From positions 1-15,621 of the forward strand of contig JAXGTO010000039.1 in the NCBI GenBank assembly GCA_040774885.1: DNA of 15,621 nt. The letters run 5' to 3'. The stretch's first letter is position 1. Every line of letters starts with the position of its first letter. Source of the stretch: JAXGTO01 sp040774885. GTDB taxonomy: Bacteria > Actinomycetota > Coriobacteriia > Coriobacteriales > Eggerthellaceae. The notes under the pieces were generated by a model. It was not told the DNA's origin. It ran no database searches and saw only the letters and a list, made by a program, of their open reading frames with translations. Below are positions 1 through 6,863 of this stretch, piece after piece. Made by a program: the position numbers and the translations under genes.

Positions 1-161
1 CCGGCGGTCACGTAGACCCCGCGGGTCTCCCGCTCGATGTCGCCCTTCCTCTCAAGCGATGCGACGAGGCCCGCGCTGAACCCCGCGCTGAGTAGGTCCG
101 CGGAGCGCGCGACGCCACCGCGCCCCTCCATGAACCGGAGCAGTTCCCGTGTCCTGGTCAT
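1..161 (-). CDS. abiEi: AbiEi-family type IV antitoxin, N-terminal part (truncated by window edge)
   Basis: The gene reads leftward from an ATG at 161 and leaves the window after about 53 codons. The product begins MTRTRELLRFMEGRGGVARS and continues with a stretch ending in ERETRGVYV. This is the pattern of the N-terminal winged-helix domain of AbiEi-type antitoxins and related regulators: helix, SADLLSAG recognition region, then a wing with a basic/acidic R-G-V-Y strand. In the family this domain binds the promoter and represses the abiE operon, while the C-terminal domain counters the AbiEii nucleotidyltransferase toxin. A strong ribosome site (AAAGGAGG) lies 5 bases before the ATG. It sits inside the element marked by the adjacent integrase, so it is probably defence or stability cargo. 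The C-terminal domain and toxin partner would be left of the window, so a solitary AbiEi-like regulator cannot be excluded. Confidence 0.72.
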   Translation of the reverse strand, partial: MTRTRELLRFMEGRGGVARSADLLSAGFSAGLVASLERKGDIERETRGVYVTA

Positions 162-171
162 GACCACCTCC

Positions 172-226
172 TTTATAGAAAAGAATGCTGCAATAATAGC
201 ACAGATGCAGCTTATATTTCTATAGA
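172..226 (-). promoter_or_regulatory. Two-tier dyad in the abiEi leader, candidate operator
   Basis: Two inverted repeats share one centre at base 199. The outer arms (172-181 and 217-226) match over 10 positions with one T-G pair and contain TTATAGAA / TTCTATAG. The inner arms are GCTGCA (187-192) and TGCAGC (206-211). On the minus strand the right outer arm abuts the ribosome site of abiEi, and AT-rich hexamers such as TATTAT lie between the arms. AbiEi antitoxins are known to repress their own promoters through inverted repeats, so an operator is a reasonable reading. A structured 5' leader is the alternative. Confidence 0.5.
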
Positions 227-316
227 AGGACAGATGGCGCACATCGTTCAGAGGAAGCCGGATACTCGAGAGCGAGGGATCTCCGCATCGATGAATGACA
301 TTCTGGGAGTCCATTC

Positions 317-1573
317 CTACTCCTCCTCTCTTCGCTCGGCCTCGGCGAGCATCGCGCGCAGCTGGTCTGCGGTGAAGGTGATGGCGGGAACCGCCGGTTC
401 GCCGGTCGCCTCCACGTCAAGCGATTCGGCGAACAGGTCGTCGAAGGACTCCTCCACCTTGCTCACGGCGGCCATCTTGGCGTCGGGGTCCACGTCGGCG
501 TAGATGTTGAGCGTCATGGACACGCTCGCATGCCCCAGGTAGCTCGCCACCGTGCGCACGTCGGTGCCGCTCGCGATCATCATGGTGGCGAAGGTGTGGC
601 GCAGGTCGTGGAAGGTGCAGTCGAAGTCGTTCATCTTGCAGAACGCGGCGTACTCCTTGGTAAGGATGCTCGGGTTGTAGGGGCGGCTGTCGGGTTCCTG
701 CGTCCCCGCGATGTAGGGGTCCGCGAAGGGGACGTGCATCTCGGACAGGGTTCGTTTGGAGTCCTTGCGGATGGCGCAGAGCATGTCGTAGGTGTAGCTC
801 GTGAGCGGTATGTCGCGGCAGCTGCTCGCGGTCTTGGGCTCCTTCACGTAGAAGCCACCGTCGCCGTTTCCCAGCGCGCGGCGCACGGTGATGGTGCGGT
901 CGTCGTTCAGGTCGCTCCACCTGAGAGCGCAGATCTCGCCTCGGCGCATGCCGGTGGTGAGCGCGAGCTCTATGGCGATGCCGAGCGGCTCGGGCTGTGC
1001 CCTGCGGGCGATCCGCAGCATGCGAGTACGGTCCTCGCGGTTGAGCGCGTTGATGGGCGTCATCACGCGCTTGGGCGGCTTGCAGTAGTCGCACGGGTTC
1101 TTGGTGATGAGGTCCTGGGCCATGGCGAACTTGAGGGCCTGCTTCAGCAGGCGGAACGGTTTGGACACGCTCTTGGGCGCGTACCCATCGGCGCTCATGT
1201 CGGCCATCCACTGGCTGATGGTGGGGATGGAGAGCTCGCCCAGCCGCTCGTCGCCGATGTAGCGGCATATCTGCTTCGCCTCGGCGCGGTACCCGCGCAC
1301 GGTGGACGGCTCTATGGTGCCGCTCGACTCCTTGTATGCCAAAAACGAGTCCATGAACTGCCTCACGGTGATGGACGTGCTCACCGCCCCGCCCTTGATC
1401 TCAAGGTCGACGATAAGTTGGTCGCGCGCCTTCTCGGCGGCCTTCTTGGTCTTGGCGGTGACGGTATGGTAGGTGGGGACGATCTCTCCGGTCAGGGGGT
1501 CCTTGTGCGACAGGATAACCTCCCAGTTGTTGCTATCCCCGCGTCTTCTCATGCCTCGGCTGGTGTACTTCAT
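317..1573 (-). CDS. int: Tyrosine recombinase / integrase of an integrated element
   Basis: A 418-residue site-specific recombinase of the phage/ICE type. Residues 1-60 look like an arm-type DNA-binding domain (a short beta-rich stretch with NNWEVILSHKDPLTGE). Residues 67-160 form the SAM-like core-binding domain. The catalytic domain follows with the full set of residues: R210 in TGMRRGE, K247 in EPKT, H322 and R325 in HDLRH, H348 in LGH, and nucleophile Y358 in NIYAD. An acidic tail of about 60 residues follows. The ATG at 1573 is preferred because GGAGGAGC lies just before it; the frame is open to 1645, but those codons fall in the AACCAACA repeat array. The gene lies about 210 bases from a tRNA-derived attachment site, the usual arrangement for a tRNA-targeting element. 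Transcription runs towards abiEi. Its role is integration and excision of the element to its left. Confidence 0.95.
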   Translation of the reverse strand: MKYTSRGMRRRGDSNNWEVILSHKDPLTGEIVPTYHTVTAKTKKAAEKARDQLIVDLEIKGGAVSTSITVRQFMDSFLAYKESSGTIEPSTVRGYRAEAKQICRYIGDERLGELSIPTISQWMADMSADGYAPKSVSKPFRLLKQALKFAMAQDLITKNPCDYCKPPKRVMTPINALNREDRTRMLRIARRAQPEPLGIAIELALTTGMRRGEICALRWSDLNDDRTITVRRALGNGDGGFYVKEPKTASSCRDIPLTSYTYDMLCAIRKDSKRTLSEMHVPFADPYIAGTQEPDSRPYNPSILTKEYAAFCKMNDFDCTFHDLRHTFATMMIASGTDVRTVASYLGHASVSMTLNIYADVDPDAKMAAVSKVEESFDDLFAESLDVEATGEPAVPAITFTADQLRAMLAEAERREEE

Positions 1574-1612
1574 TTTCTGCTCCTCCAACGACGTTTTCCA
1601 CAGCCATTCGTC

Positions 1613-1655
1613 AACCAACAATGTAACCAACATTGGAACCAACAAATGACCAACA
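1613..1655 (+). repeat. Array of four AACCAACA direct repeats, candidate arm-type integrase sites
   Basis: AACCAACA occurs at 1613-1620, 1625-1632 and 1637-1644, exactly 12 bases apart, and a fourth copy (GACCAACA) at 1648-1655, 11 bases on. The array lies upstream of the integrase start and between the integrase and the tRNA-derived core. Integrases with an N-terminal arm-binding domain use short direct repeats at such places. A further exact copy is found at 1879-1886, beyond the core. Confidence 0.55.
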
Positions 1656-1781
1656 AATGGAAGTTGGAAGCGCCGAAAAGGGAGAATCGGCAGAATCGCA
1701 GGAATTGAAAAACCACAGGTCAGAGACCGTTTACCGTAATTCTAGAACCGCAGGAACTAGGATAAAAACACCCCTGAGTCG

Positions 1782-1825
1782 CTCATAACCCGGAGGTCGT
1801 GGGTTCAAATCCATCCCCGCGATCA
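1782..1825 (+). other. Decayed 3' half of a CAU-anticodon tRNA: attachment-site junction
   Basis: From 1782 the sequence matches a methionine-type tRNA from the anticodon loop on: loop CTCATAA (anticodon CAT), stem CCCGG, variable loop AGGTC, T-arm GTGGG with loop TTCAAAT, then CCATC and an acceptor-like CCCCGC...TCA. The sequence before 1782 does not form the 5' half. The T-stem and acceptor strands are damaged (CCATC does not pair fully with GTGGG, and the CCA region is altered), so this is not a working tRNA. The best reading is the displaced 3' end of the target tRNA at the element's right junction, with the functional, element-restored tRNA at the far end, left of the window. Initiator versus elongator Met cannot be decided. 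Confidence 0.75.
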
Positions 1826-1835
1826 CATGAAACAG

Positions 1836-1870
1836 CAGGTCAGAAGCTTGTAGCGACTGGCCTGTTTTTT
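1836..1870 (+). terminator. Rho-independent terminator following the tRNA remnant
   Basis: An 8-bp stem, CAGGTCAG (1836-1843) with CTGGCCTG (1857-1864, one T-G pair), has a 13-base loop and is followed by six T (1865-1870). It stands just behind the tRNA 3' fragment in the same orientation, as expected for the original terminator of the target tRNA gene. This supports the view that sequence right of 1782 is host chromosome. Confidence 0.75.
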
Positions 1871-1904
1871 GTCGGTGCAACCAACAATATGCTAAAGAAG
1901 AAAC

Positions 1905-2076
1905 AATGCATGCGCTAAAGAGCGCTCTATATCTGAAATGCGCGACGAGCTTATCCGAAAGTAACGGGTTGGCGGTGGCCACGCCGAGGGCGCTTCATGG
2001 TGAGGGAGCAGTCGAGGATGGCGATGTCGTAATCTTCTGCGGCATCGTCGAGGCGAACGCCGCACGATTTCTTGCA
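1905..2076 (-). pseudogene. Fragment of a ParA/MinD-type partition ATPase, frameshifted
   Basis: On the minus strand from 2076 one frame reads a segment ending EDYDIAILDCSLTM, which resembles the Walker B region of ParA-like ATPases (DYD.VIIDCPPS). The reading then moves to another frame with ALGVATANPLLSDKLV, resembling the next ParA block (LG..T.NAL.A.D.VI.P). A stop codon lies directly upstream (2077-2079), and there is no Walker A motif in reach. Normal ParA proteins have about 250 residues, so only about 55 residues of a broken copy remain. It may be scar tissue from an earlier plasmid or ICE insertion beside the same tRNA. The match is short and rests on motif recognition only. Confidence 0.4.
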
Positions 2077-2150
2077 CTAGAATGGTCGCCATGATGCCAT
2101 ATGGGTTGCTATGCGACCGATATGACGAGGCGTGGGGGAAAGGGGTTCGA

Positions 2151-3551
2151 ATGAAGAAGCTGTGTCTGGTCTTGGCCATTGCACTGGTTGCATGCGTGGG
2201 ATGCGGCTGTGTCGCCGCTAAAACGAACCAGCAATCGTCGAGCGATTCCGCAAACGGGATTTCGGAAGAAGACCAGTGGAATCTGGTGTTCGAGGCATAC
2301 CGTTACACGTTTCCGCTCATGATGACGGACTGGACGATGAAAGCAGCCACGAACGTCGAAGCTCCTGATTTGGCAGGCCACGCTCCAAAAAACCAGCTCA
2401 TCCACGCGCAGAAGCTCGCCGATGCGGAATCCAAGCTGGTGGTCACGCCCAATGTGGACACCATATACACTCAGGCGTGGCTTGACCTTTCCGAAGAGCC
2501 AATGGTCTTCGTTATGCCCCAGACCGACCGTTTCTTCCAGACGCAGGTGCTTGACGCATGGACCAACACGCCCGCCGTGCTTGAGGCCGGCAGCTACGTG
2601 ATCGCGCGGCAAGGCTGGTCCGGCGACGTGCCCGAAGGGATGACGCTTGTCGAAGTGCCCACCGATACCACCTGGCTTCTTTGCCGCATCCTGGCGAACG
2701 GCGACGACGACATGGACAACGTGCGAGCCATCCAGGCAGGCATGCAGCTGATGCCGTTGAGCGCCTATCTGTCCGGAGAAGACTACACGCCGCCTGCGGG
2801 CGAAGTGAACGAAGACTATGACGTGGTGCCCGTGGACGCGCTGCTGAGCATGACGCCACAGGACTATTTTTCGACCGCGAACTCCCTGATGAGCGCCAAC
2901 CCACCGGCCGACGCCGACGCCGACATCCTCGCACGCATCTCGGCCATAGGCGTGGGGCCCGGCCTGCAGTTCGACGCATCCGCGCTGCAGGGCGACGTCT
3001 CGACGCAGTGGAAGACGATGTTGCAGCAGCTCAAGCAGACGCTGGCGGATGCGGGCACGCCGTATCAGGGCACGCTGGGGAACTGGACGTATTACGGCGA
3101 CCCGATAGGCAACTTTGGCACAGCATACGACTATCGTGCAATGATCGCGCTGGGCGGACTGGGTGCGAATCCGCTCGATGTGGCCGTCTATTGCCGGACC
3201 GACACAGACGCGCAGGGCCAGACGCTGAACGGGCAGAACAGCTACGTCCTGCATTTCGATAGCATGCCGCCTGTTGAATCGGGCGGATTCTGGTCCGTCA
3301 CCGCATATGGCAGCGACAATTTCCTGATAGCGAACCCGCTTGGCAGGTACTGCATCAACGACCGGTCTGATTTCGTGAAGAACGCCGACGGGTCGCTGGA
3401 CATCGTCTTGTCGGCGCAACCCCCCGAAAACCAGGCGAACTGGCTGCCGGTGGGAACGGATGATTTCCACCTATACCTGCGTATCTATCTGCCTAACATG
3501 GACGAAGTTCAAGGCGAATGGAGCGCCCCGACCATCATGCAGACAAGCTAG
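2151..3551 (+). CDS. DUF1254/DUF1214 domain lipoprotein
   Basis: A 466-residue exported protein. Residues 1-20 form a signal peptide with lipobox LVAC (Cys15; other cysteines at 18 and 20), followed by a Ser/Asn-rich linker. Residues 45-180 carry the DUF1254 pattern: EAYRYTFPLMM, a VVTPNVDTIYTQAWLDL block, then QVLDAWTNTP. Residues 350-460 carry DUF1214: an RTDTDAQGQTLNGQNSYVLH block, GGFWSVTAYGSDNFLIANP, NADGSLDI, and ENQANWLPVG near the C-terminus. Both domains appear complete and the length fits the two-domain family. The biochemical role of the family is not settled. The ATG at 2151 is chosen because it begins the signal peptide and follows GAAAGGGG; upstream in-frame ATGs (2082 on) would bury the signal peptide. 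It looks like a single-gene unit, anchored outside the membrane. Confidence 0.88.
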   Translation: MKKLCLVLAIALVACVGCGCVAAKTNQQSSSDSANGISEEDQWNLVFEAYRYTFPLMMTDWTMKAATNVEAPDLAGHAPKNQLIHAQKLADAESKLVVTPNVDTIYTQAWLDLSEEPMVFVMPQTDRFFQTQVLDAWTNTPAVLEAGSYVIARQGWSGDVPEGMTLVEVPTDTTWLLCRILANGDDDMDNVRAIQAGMQLMPLSAYLSGEDYTPPAGEVNEDYDVVPVDALLSMTPQDYFSTANSLMSANPPADADADILARISAIGVGPGLQFDASALQGDVSTQWKTMLQQLKQTLADAGTPYQGTLGNWTYYGDPIGNFGTAYDYRAMIALGGLGANPLDVAVYCRTDTDAQGQTLNGQNSYVLHFDSMPPVESGGFWSVTAYGSDNFLIANPLGRYCINDRSDFVKNADGSLDIVLSAQPPENQANWLPVGTDDFHLYLRIYLPNMDEVQGEWSAPTIMQTS

Positions 3552-3574
3552 ACAGGGCGCGGGGCAGACGCCGA

Positions 3575-3580
3575 TATAAT
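3575..3580 (+). promoter_or_regulatory. Consensus -10 box upstream of the yjdF-like relic
   Basis: A perfect TATAAT lies 20 bases before the GTG at 3601. A TAGACA hexamer at 3549-3554 could act as a weak -35, but the spacing (20) is long and it overlaps the stop codon of the preceding gene. Confidence 0.4.
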
Positions 3581-3600
3581 GGCACTGGGGAGGGATCGAC

Positions 3601-3717
3601 GTGTCGCTTTGCAAACTGACCATATGTTTCGAAGATCCATTCTGGGTCGGATTGGTTGAAACCGAAGACAACGGTTGCTACAACGCCGCCCGACATGTTT
3701 TCGGGCCCGAGCCGACG
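3601..3717 (+). pseudogene. yjdF: Truncated yjdF-like (DUF2992) gene
   Basis: A GTG at 3601, preceded by GGGGAGGG at 7 bases, opens a frame beginning MSLCKLTICFEDPFWVGLVE and continuing through DNGCYNAARHVFGPEPT. This is the conserved N-terminus of YjdF/DUF2992 proteins (KLTVYFEDPFWVG..E, VFG.EP). After about 39 residues the similarity stops and the frame runs into sequence antisense to the dehydrogenase gene; neighbouring frames give only a vague, arginine-rich echo of the family's C-terminal part. Family members have about 130-150 residues. The 5' signals are intact while the rest of the coding region is lost, so this is most likely a relic. In Firmicutes the gene often sits behind the azaaromatic-binding yjdF riboswitch; there is no room for one here (about 50 bases to the preceding stop). 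The exact 3' limit is uncertain. Confidence 0.65.
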
Positions 3718-3822
3718 CAGCCGATCAATGCGATTTGGGCAGCAAGACGATTGCCCCGTCAGGCCCCTCCGCATCGCGCTTGCGTCATCACCCAGGATTG
3801 CGCGCGAGTTTCCAATAGCCCG

Positions 3823-4761
3823 CTAGTCATACTTGTAGAACCCCTCGCCCGCATCGACGCCGGTTTTGCCTGCGTCGATGCGCTCTTTCAAAATCGCGCC
3901 TATCTTGCTCGTCATCGACGATGGATCCTGCGACTGGGGGTCCATTGCCCCGATATTGTAGGCAGTGGTAAGCCCCACGAAATCGAGGATGCGGACCGGT
4001 CCCAAGGGCGCGCCGGTTGCGAGCGTCCAGGTCTTGTCGATGGTCTCGAAATCAGCGACGCCTGTCGCGTACAGCATCTGGGCGGCGGTGAGGAGCGGTG
4101 TGAGCATGCTGTTCAGGATATAGCCCGGCTGTTCCTTCTTGATCTCGATGGGGACCATCCCGATAGCCTCGGCAAATTCGACGGCCGTGCTATAAACGGC
4201 CGGATCGGTCTTGGGCTGACCCATGATCTCGGTGGTGTTGCAGCGCCAGATCTGATTTGAGAAGTGGGTTGCCAGGAACTTTTCCGGCCTGCCGGTATAG
4301 GGAGCCATCTGGCTGGGGAGGAGCGTCGACGAGTTCGTGGCAAGGATGGTCTTGGCAGGAAGGTGCTCGGCCAGTTTCTGGAAGAAGACATTCTTTTCTT
4401 CCAAGTTCTCGATGATTGCCTCTATCGCGAGGTCGGCATCCTTTACGGCTTCGTCCAAATCGGTCGTGAGGACGAGGCTTTCCGCTGCCTTCTGGACGTT
4501 TTCCTTGAGCTTGTCGATTTCGTCGGACGAGAGGTCGGGGCTGGGGGCGAGTCCTCTGGCGTAGGCGGAGGGATGGGTCTTCATGGCCTCGAGCGTGGAA
4601 AGATAGGTGTCTTTGAGTCTCTCGAGTTTGGGCTTGGCGCGCTCGATGGAGGCCTCGCTTCTCAGCCAGACCTTCACGTTGAATCCCTTGTATGCGGTCT
4701 GGAAGGCAATCTGGCTTCCGAGCACGCCACAGCCGGCGACCATGACATTCTTGATGTCCAT
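3823..4761 (-). CDS. 3-hydroxyacyl-CoA (3-hydroxybutyryl-CoA) dehydrogenase, NAD-binding
   Basis: A 312-residue soluble enzyme that interconverts 3-hydroxyacyl-CoA and 3-oxoacyl-CoA with NAD(P)H. The N-terminal Rossmann domain has the dinucleotide motif G10-C-G12-V-L-G15. The catalytic set of the family is present: Ser in TNSSTLL (144/145), H166 in ATHFSNQ, E178 in TTEIMG and N217 in GYILNS. The all-helical C-terminal dimerisation domain follows (DKTWTLATGAPLGPV, GVDAGEGFYKYD). The segment between strand 2 and the LVLTTDLDEAV block is about 20 residues longer than in standard Hbd enzymes. The NSSTLLPSQ block and the C-terminal sequence place it in the stand-alone subgroup common in lactobacilli and other Gram-positives. 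GGAG lies six bases before the ATG at 4761. No thiolase, crotonase or acyl-CoA dehydrogenase is adjacent, so its pathway is unclear. The frame is open far upstream of 4761, but that part is antisense to the LuxR gene and not coding. Confidence 0.92.
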   Translation of the reverse strand: MDIKNVMVAGCGVLGSQIAFQTAYKGFNVKVWLRSEASIERAKPKLERLKDTYLSTLEAMKTHPSAYARGLAPSPDLSSDEIDKLKENVQKAAESLVLTTDLDEAVKDADLAIEAIIENLEEKNVFFQKLAEHLPAKTILATNSSTLLPSQMAPYTGRPEKFLATHFSNQIWRCNTTEIMGQPKTDPAVYSTAVEFAEAIGMVPIEIKKEQPGYILNSMLTPLLTAAQMLYATGVADFETIDKTWTLATGAPLGPVRILDFVGLTTAYNIGAMDPQSQDPSSMTSKIGAILKERIDAGKTGVDAGEGFYKYD

Positions 4762-5132
4762 GTCCCACTCCAATCTGCCTCGGGTGTTCCCGTTCGCGTT
4801 TTCCTGCACAGAGTGACAACAACGCATTATTCTACGGCATGGGAGGGCCGGCCAGGTACGCCCGGCATCGAAACAAGTGGCGGACGGAGGGATGATAGCG
4901 GCCTTTGTCGCATAGGGGGCATGAAGATGATCGTGGTCTATGAAGAAGGCCTCACGTTGATCGCCGTGGCTGCTGTGCAGAAGGCATAATCGTCGGTGCT
5001 CAGGGGTGATGACGATTCGGATGCCGCGTTGCTTGCGCTGGCTACCAAGACTCCGGACTGCGCGTGGCGACAGGCGAGCGCCTAGGGGACGTGAGGTTTG
5101 AAGCGCAGCATACCGATGCGGTGGTGCGCAGC
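4762..5132. other. Gene-free spacer between dehydrogenase and LuxR genes
   Basis: No convincing gene was found in these 371 bases. The minus strand near 4820-4845 carries AT-rich hexamers (TAGAAT, TATTAT) that could serve the dehydrogenase gene. A 22-codon + strand frame at 4921-4989 has AGGGGG before its ATG, but its sequence (MKMIVVYEEGLTLIAVAAVQ..) matches nothing I recognise. No U-tract terminator is visible after the LuxR gene. Confidence 0.5.
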
Positions 5133-6731
5133 TTACAGCGTTTGCATGATATCGAGCAGCTCTTGCTTGCTGTGGATGTCGAGCTTTTGGTATACATTGC
5201 GCCAGTAGCTCTTGACGGTATTCTCGGATATGAACAGCGTATGGCTGATGTAGCTGCGAGTGCGTCCTTGCGATATGAAGCGCACCATATCGGTTTCGCG
5301 GTCGGTCAACCCGTACTGCTTTTTCAGCGAGGCGCAGCGACGGTCGAGCAGGGCCTCCTCGGTTTCGATATTGGAAGGCACCGCCGCTTCGGGCGGGTTT
5401 GCTTCTGACTGCTTCGCGCCGAGCGCATCGGCAACGGTCGTGCTGGCGATTGTTTCTATGGCCCCGCCTTCGCTTTCGATACCGGAGCGCATCTTCTGCA
5501 GGTAGGTTCGGCTGCGCTGCGTGCCGGCCAGCTCGGCGAAGAACGGACGGGTGCGCGAAAGCGAATCGCGCAAAACGAAGGCCATCGATATGGCGATGAG
5601 GCACACCATGCCCGCCATGGCGATTTGCGTGAAAAGTGTATGCGGCCCAACGGCGAAGATAAGCCAGCGTCCCAGTTCGCGCGGAAGGATGTGGGCTATC
5701 CAGACAACGCCGAGGATCACATAAGGCGGCAGGGAACTGTGGCGTGCAAAGTCGTAGGCGACAAACCACAGCACGCCCACCATCATGGTGTTGGCAATGG
5801 TTATAAGGGTCGCGCCGCTCTCGGTGAATGCGCCGCCCAGCGTGGCAATGCAGATAACGCCCGCCACCATCAATGCGATTTGCCAGCGCCAAAGAAAGGC
5901 AAAACGCAGCCCGCGTCCATTCATAAGCGTGCGGACGATGAGAAGCGCGCATATGGCGAAGACCCCTACCTGATGGGCGACCTGATAGGGAAGCGACAGC
6001 GAAATCGATGACCCGTCCGGGAATCCGCGGGCTACTCCCAATGCGAATTCCAGGCAGCAGACGCCGGCGAACAGCCAAACCAACGTGCGACGTGGCTCAT
6101 TGTCGTACTGCGCATCCGTTGTGGGTTCTGGGATGACGGAGCGGCGATCGTCCAGCGTGCGTTGTGCAAACCAGTAAGCGGAAAGCGAAAGCGTGGGCAT
6201 GAAGATGGCGATGGTGTAGGCGAGCGTCGGATCGCATTGCGCTACAGCCAGGCCCAGTAAACTGCTGATGCCTAAATTGGCGAAGGTGTAGATGAGCGCT
6301 TCGCCAGGTTCAAGGCGTACGAAGAAGCAGATCCACATGCCTCCTCCCCATACGATTCCGCTGCCCGCCAGGACGCAGGCAATCAGCGAAAGCGGTGCGT
6401 TGGGAAGCGAGGGTTGCAGCAAAAATAGGATGGCGCTGCCGGTCATCGCGGTAACGGAAAGCCAACTGAGCACGGTTTGGAATCGCTTGGGAAAGGAACG
6501 GTGCAGAGCGTAGGCGATGAGCACGGCTATTAAAACGACGCGCACCAGGTTGCCGATGATAGACAAGACGCCCGAGTCAGTGGCGGTGTAGCGATCATAC
6601 AGGCAGCATTGAATCCAGATGCGCACGGCAACAAGCCCCAGGAAAGACCAGGTGAAGCGAGGCACATATGTTGTCTTGAACTCATCCCACGACGCGGTTT
6701 GCGTGGCGCAGGTTGAAAACTGCCCAGCCAT
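5133..6731 (-). CDS. Membrane-bound LuxR-type transcriptional regulator (about 12 TM helices)
   Basis: A 532-residue protein with two parts. Residues about 25-400 contain roughly twelve hydrophobic helices, e.g. FLGLVAVRIWIQCCLY, IACVLAGSGIVWGGGMWICF and QIAMAGMVCLIAISMAFVLR. After a polar linker, the last 65 residues form a LuxR/GerE DNA-binding domain: LTDRETDMVRFISQGRT, YISHTLFISENTVKSYWRNV and YQKLDIHSKQELLDI. This architecture is very common in Eggerthella relatives, where such genes stand next to Tat flavoprotein reductase genes and are thought to sense small molecules at the membrane. Here it lies directly downstream of such a reductase on the same strand, separated by a strong inverted repeat. 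Two ATGs are possible (6737 and 6731); 6731 leaves a better distance to GGAAGGGGG. The ligand is unknown. Confidence 0.92.
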   Translation of the reverse strand: MAGQFSTCATQTASWDEFKTTYVPRFTWSFLGLVAVRIWIQCCLYDRYTATDSGVLSIIGNLVRVVLIAVLIAYALHRSFPKRFQTVLSWLSVTAMTGSAILFLLQPSLPNAPLSLIACVLAGSGIVWGGGMWICFFVRLEPGEALIYTFANLGISSLLGLAVAQCDPTLAYTIAIFMPTLSLSAYWFAQRTLDDRRSVIPEPTTDAQYDNEPRRTLVWLFAGVCCLEFALGVARGFPDGSSISLSLPYQVAHQVGVFAICALLIVRTLMNGRGLRFAFLWRWQIALMVAGVICIATLGGAFTESGATLITIANTMMVGVLWFVAYDFARHSSLPPYVILGVVWIAHILPRELGRWLIFAVGPHTLFTQIAMAGMVCLIAISMAFVLRDSLSRTRPFFAELAGTQRSRTYLQKMRSGIESEGGAIETIASTTVADALGAKQSEANPPEAAVPSNIETEEALLDRRCASLKKQYGLTDRETDMVRFISQGRTRSYISHTLFISENTVKSYWRNVYQKLDIHSKQELLDIMQTL

Positions 6732-6863
6732 TCCCATCCCCCTTCCGATGGCTTATGGGAACAGGGTAACACGTTGCCGATGGGCGGCTCGGCTTGCAAG
6801 GCGAAGGGCGGACCGCATCAGCGAAATGATCGCTTCTGCACCGGTCCTGACGCAGCCCCCCAA

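Noticed and set aside
1613..1655. AACCAACA array as a CRISPR or plasmid iteron origin
   Set aside because: Units are only 8 bases with 4-base gaps, far too short for CRISPR, and there is no replication gene; position beside an integrase and tRNA junction favours integrase binding sites.
530..1708. Long + strand open frame (392 codons) opposite the integrase
   Set aside because: It is antisense to a recombinase with a complete catalytic set; composition (Val/Ala/Gly/His-rich, no domain) is typical of a shadow frame in high-GC DNA.
2109..3470. Long - strand open frame (453 codons) opposite the DUF1254/DUF1214 gene
   Set aside because: Arg/His/Val-rich shadow frame without recognisable domain or ribosome site.
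3718..4260. Continuation of the yjdF-like frame to 4260
   Set aside because: After about residue 39 the sequence no longer resembles DUF2992 and from 3823 it is antisense to the dehydrogenase gene.
4921..4989. 22-codon + strand frame with a good ribosome site
   Set aside because: No recognisable similarity, no conserved context visible; too short to support as a gene.
4762..6078. N-terminal extension of the dehydrogenase frame up to 6078
   Set aside because: It overlaps the LuxR coding region in another frame; the Rossmann domain begins cleanly at the ATG at 4761 with its own ribosome site.
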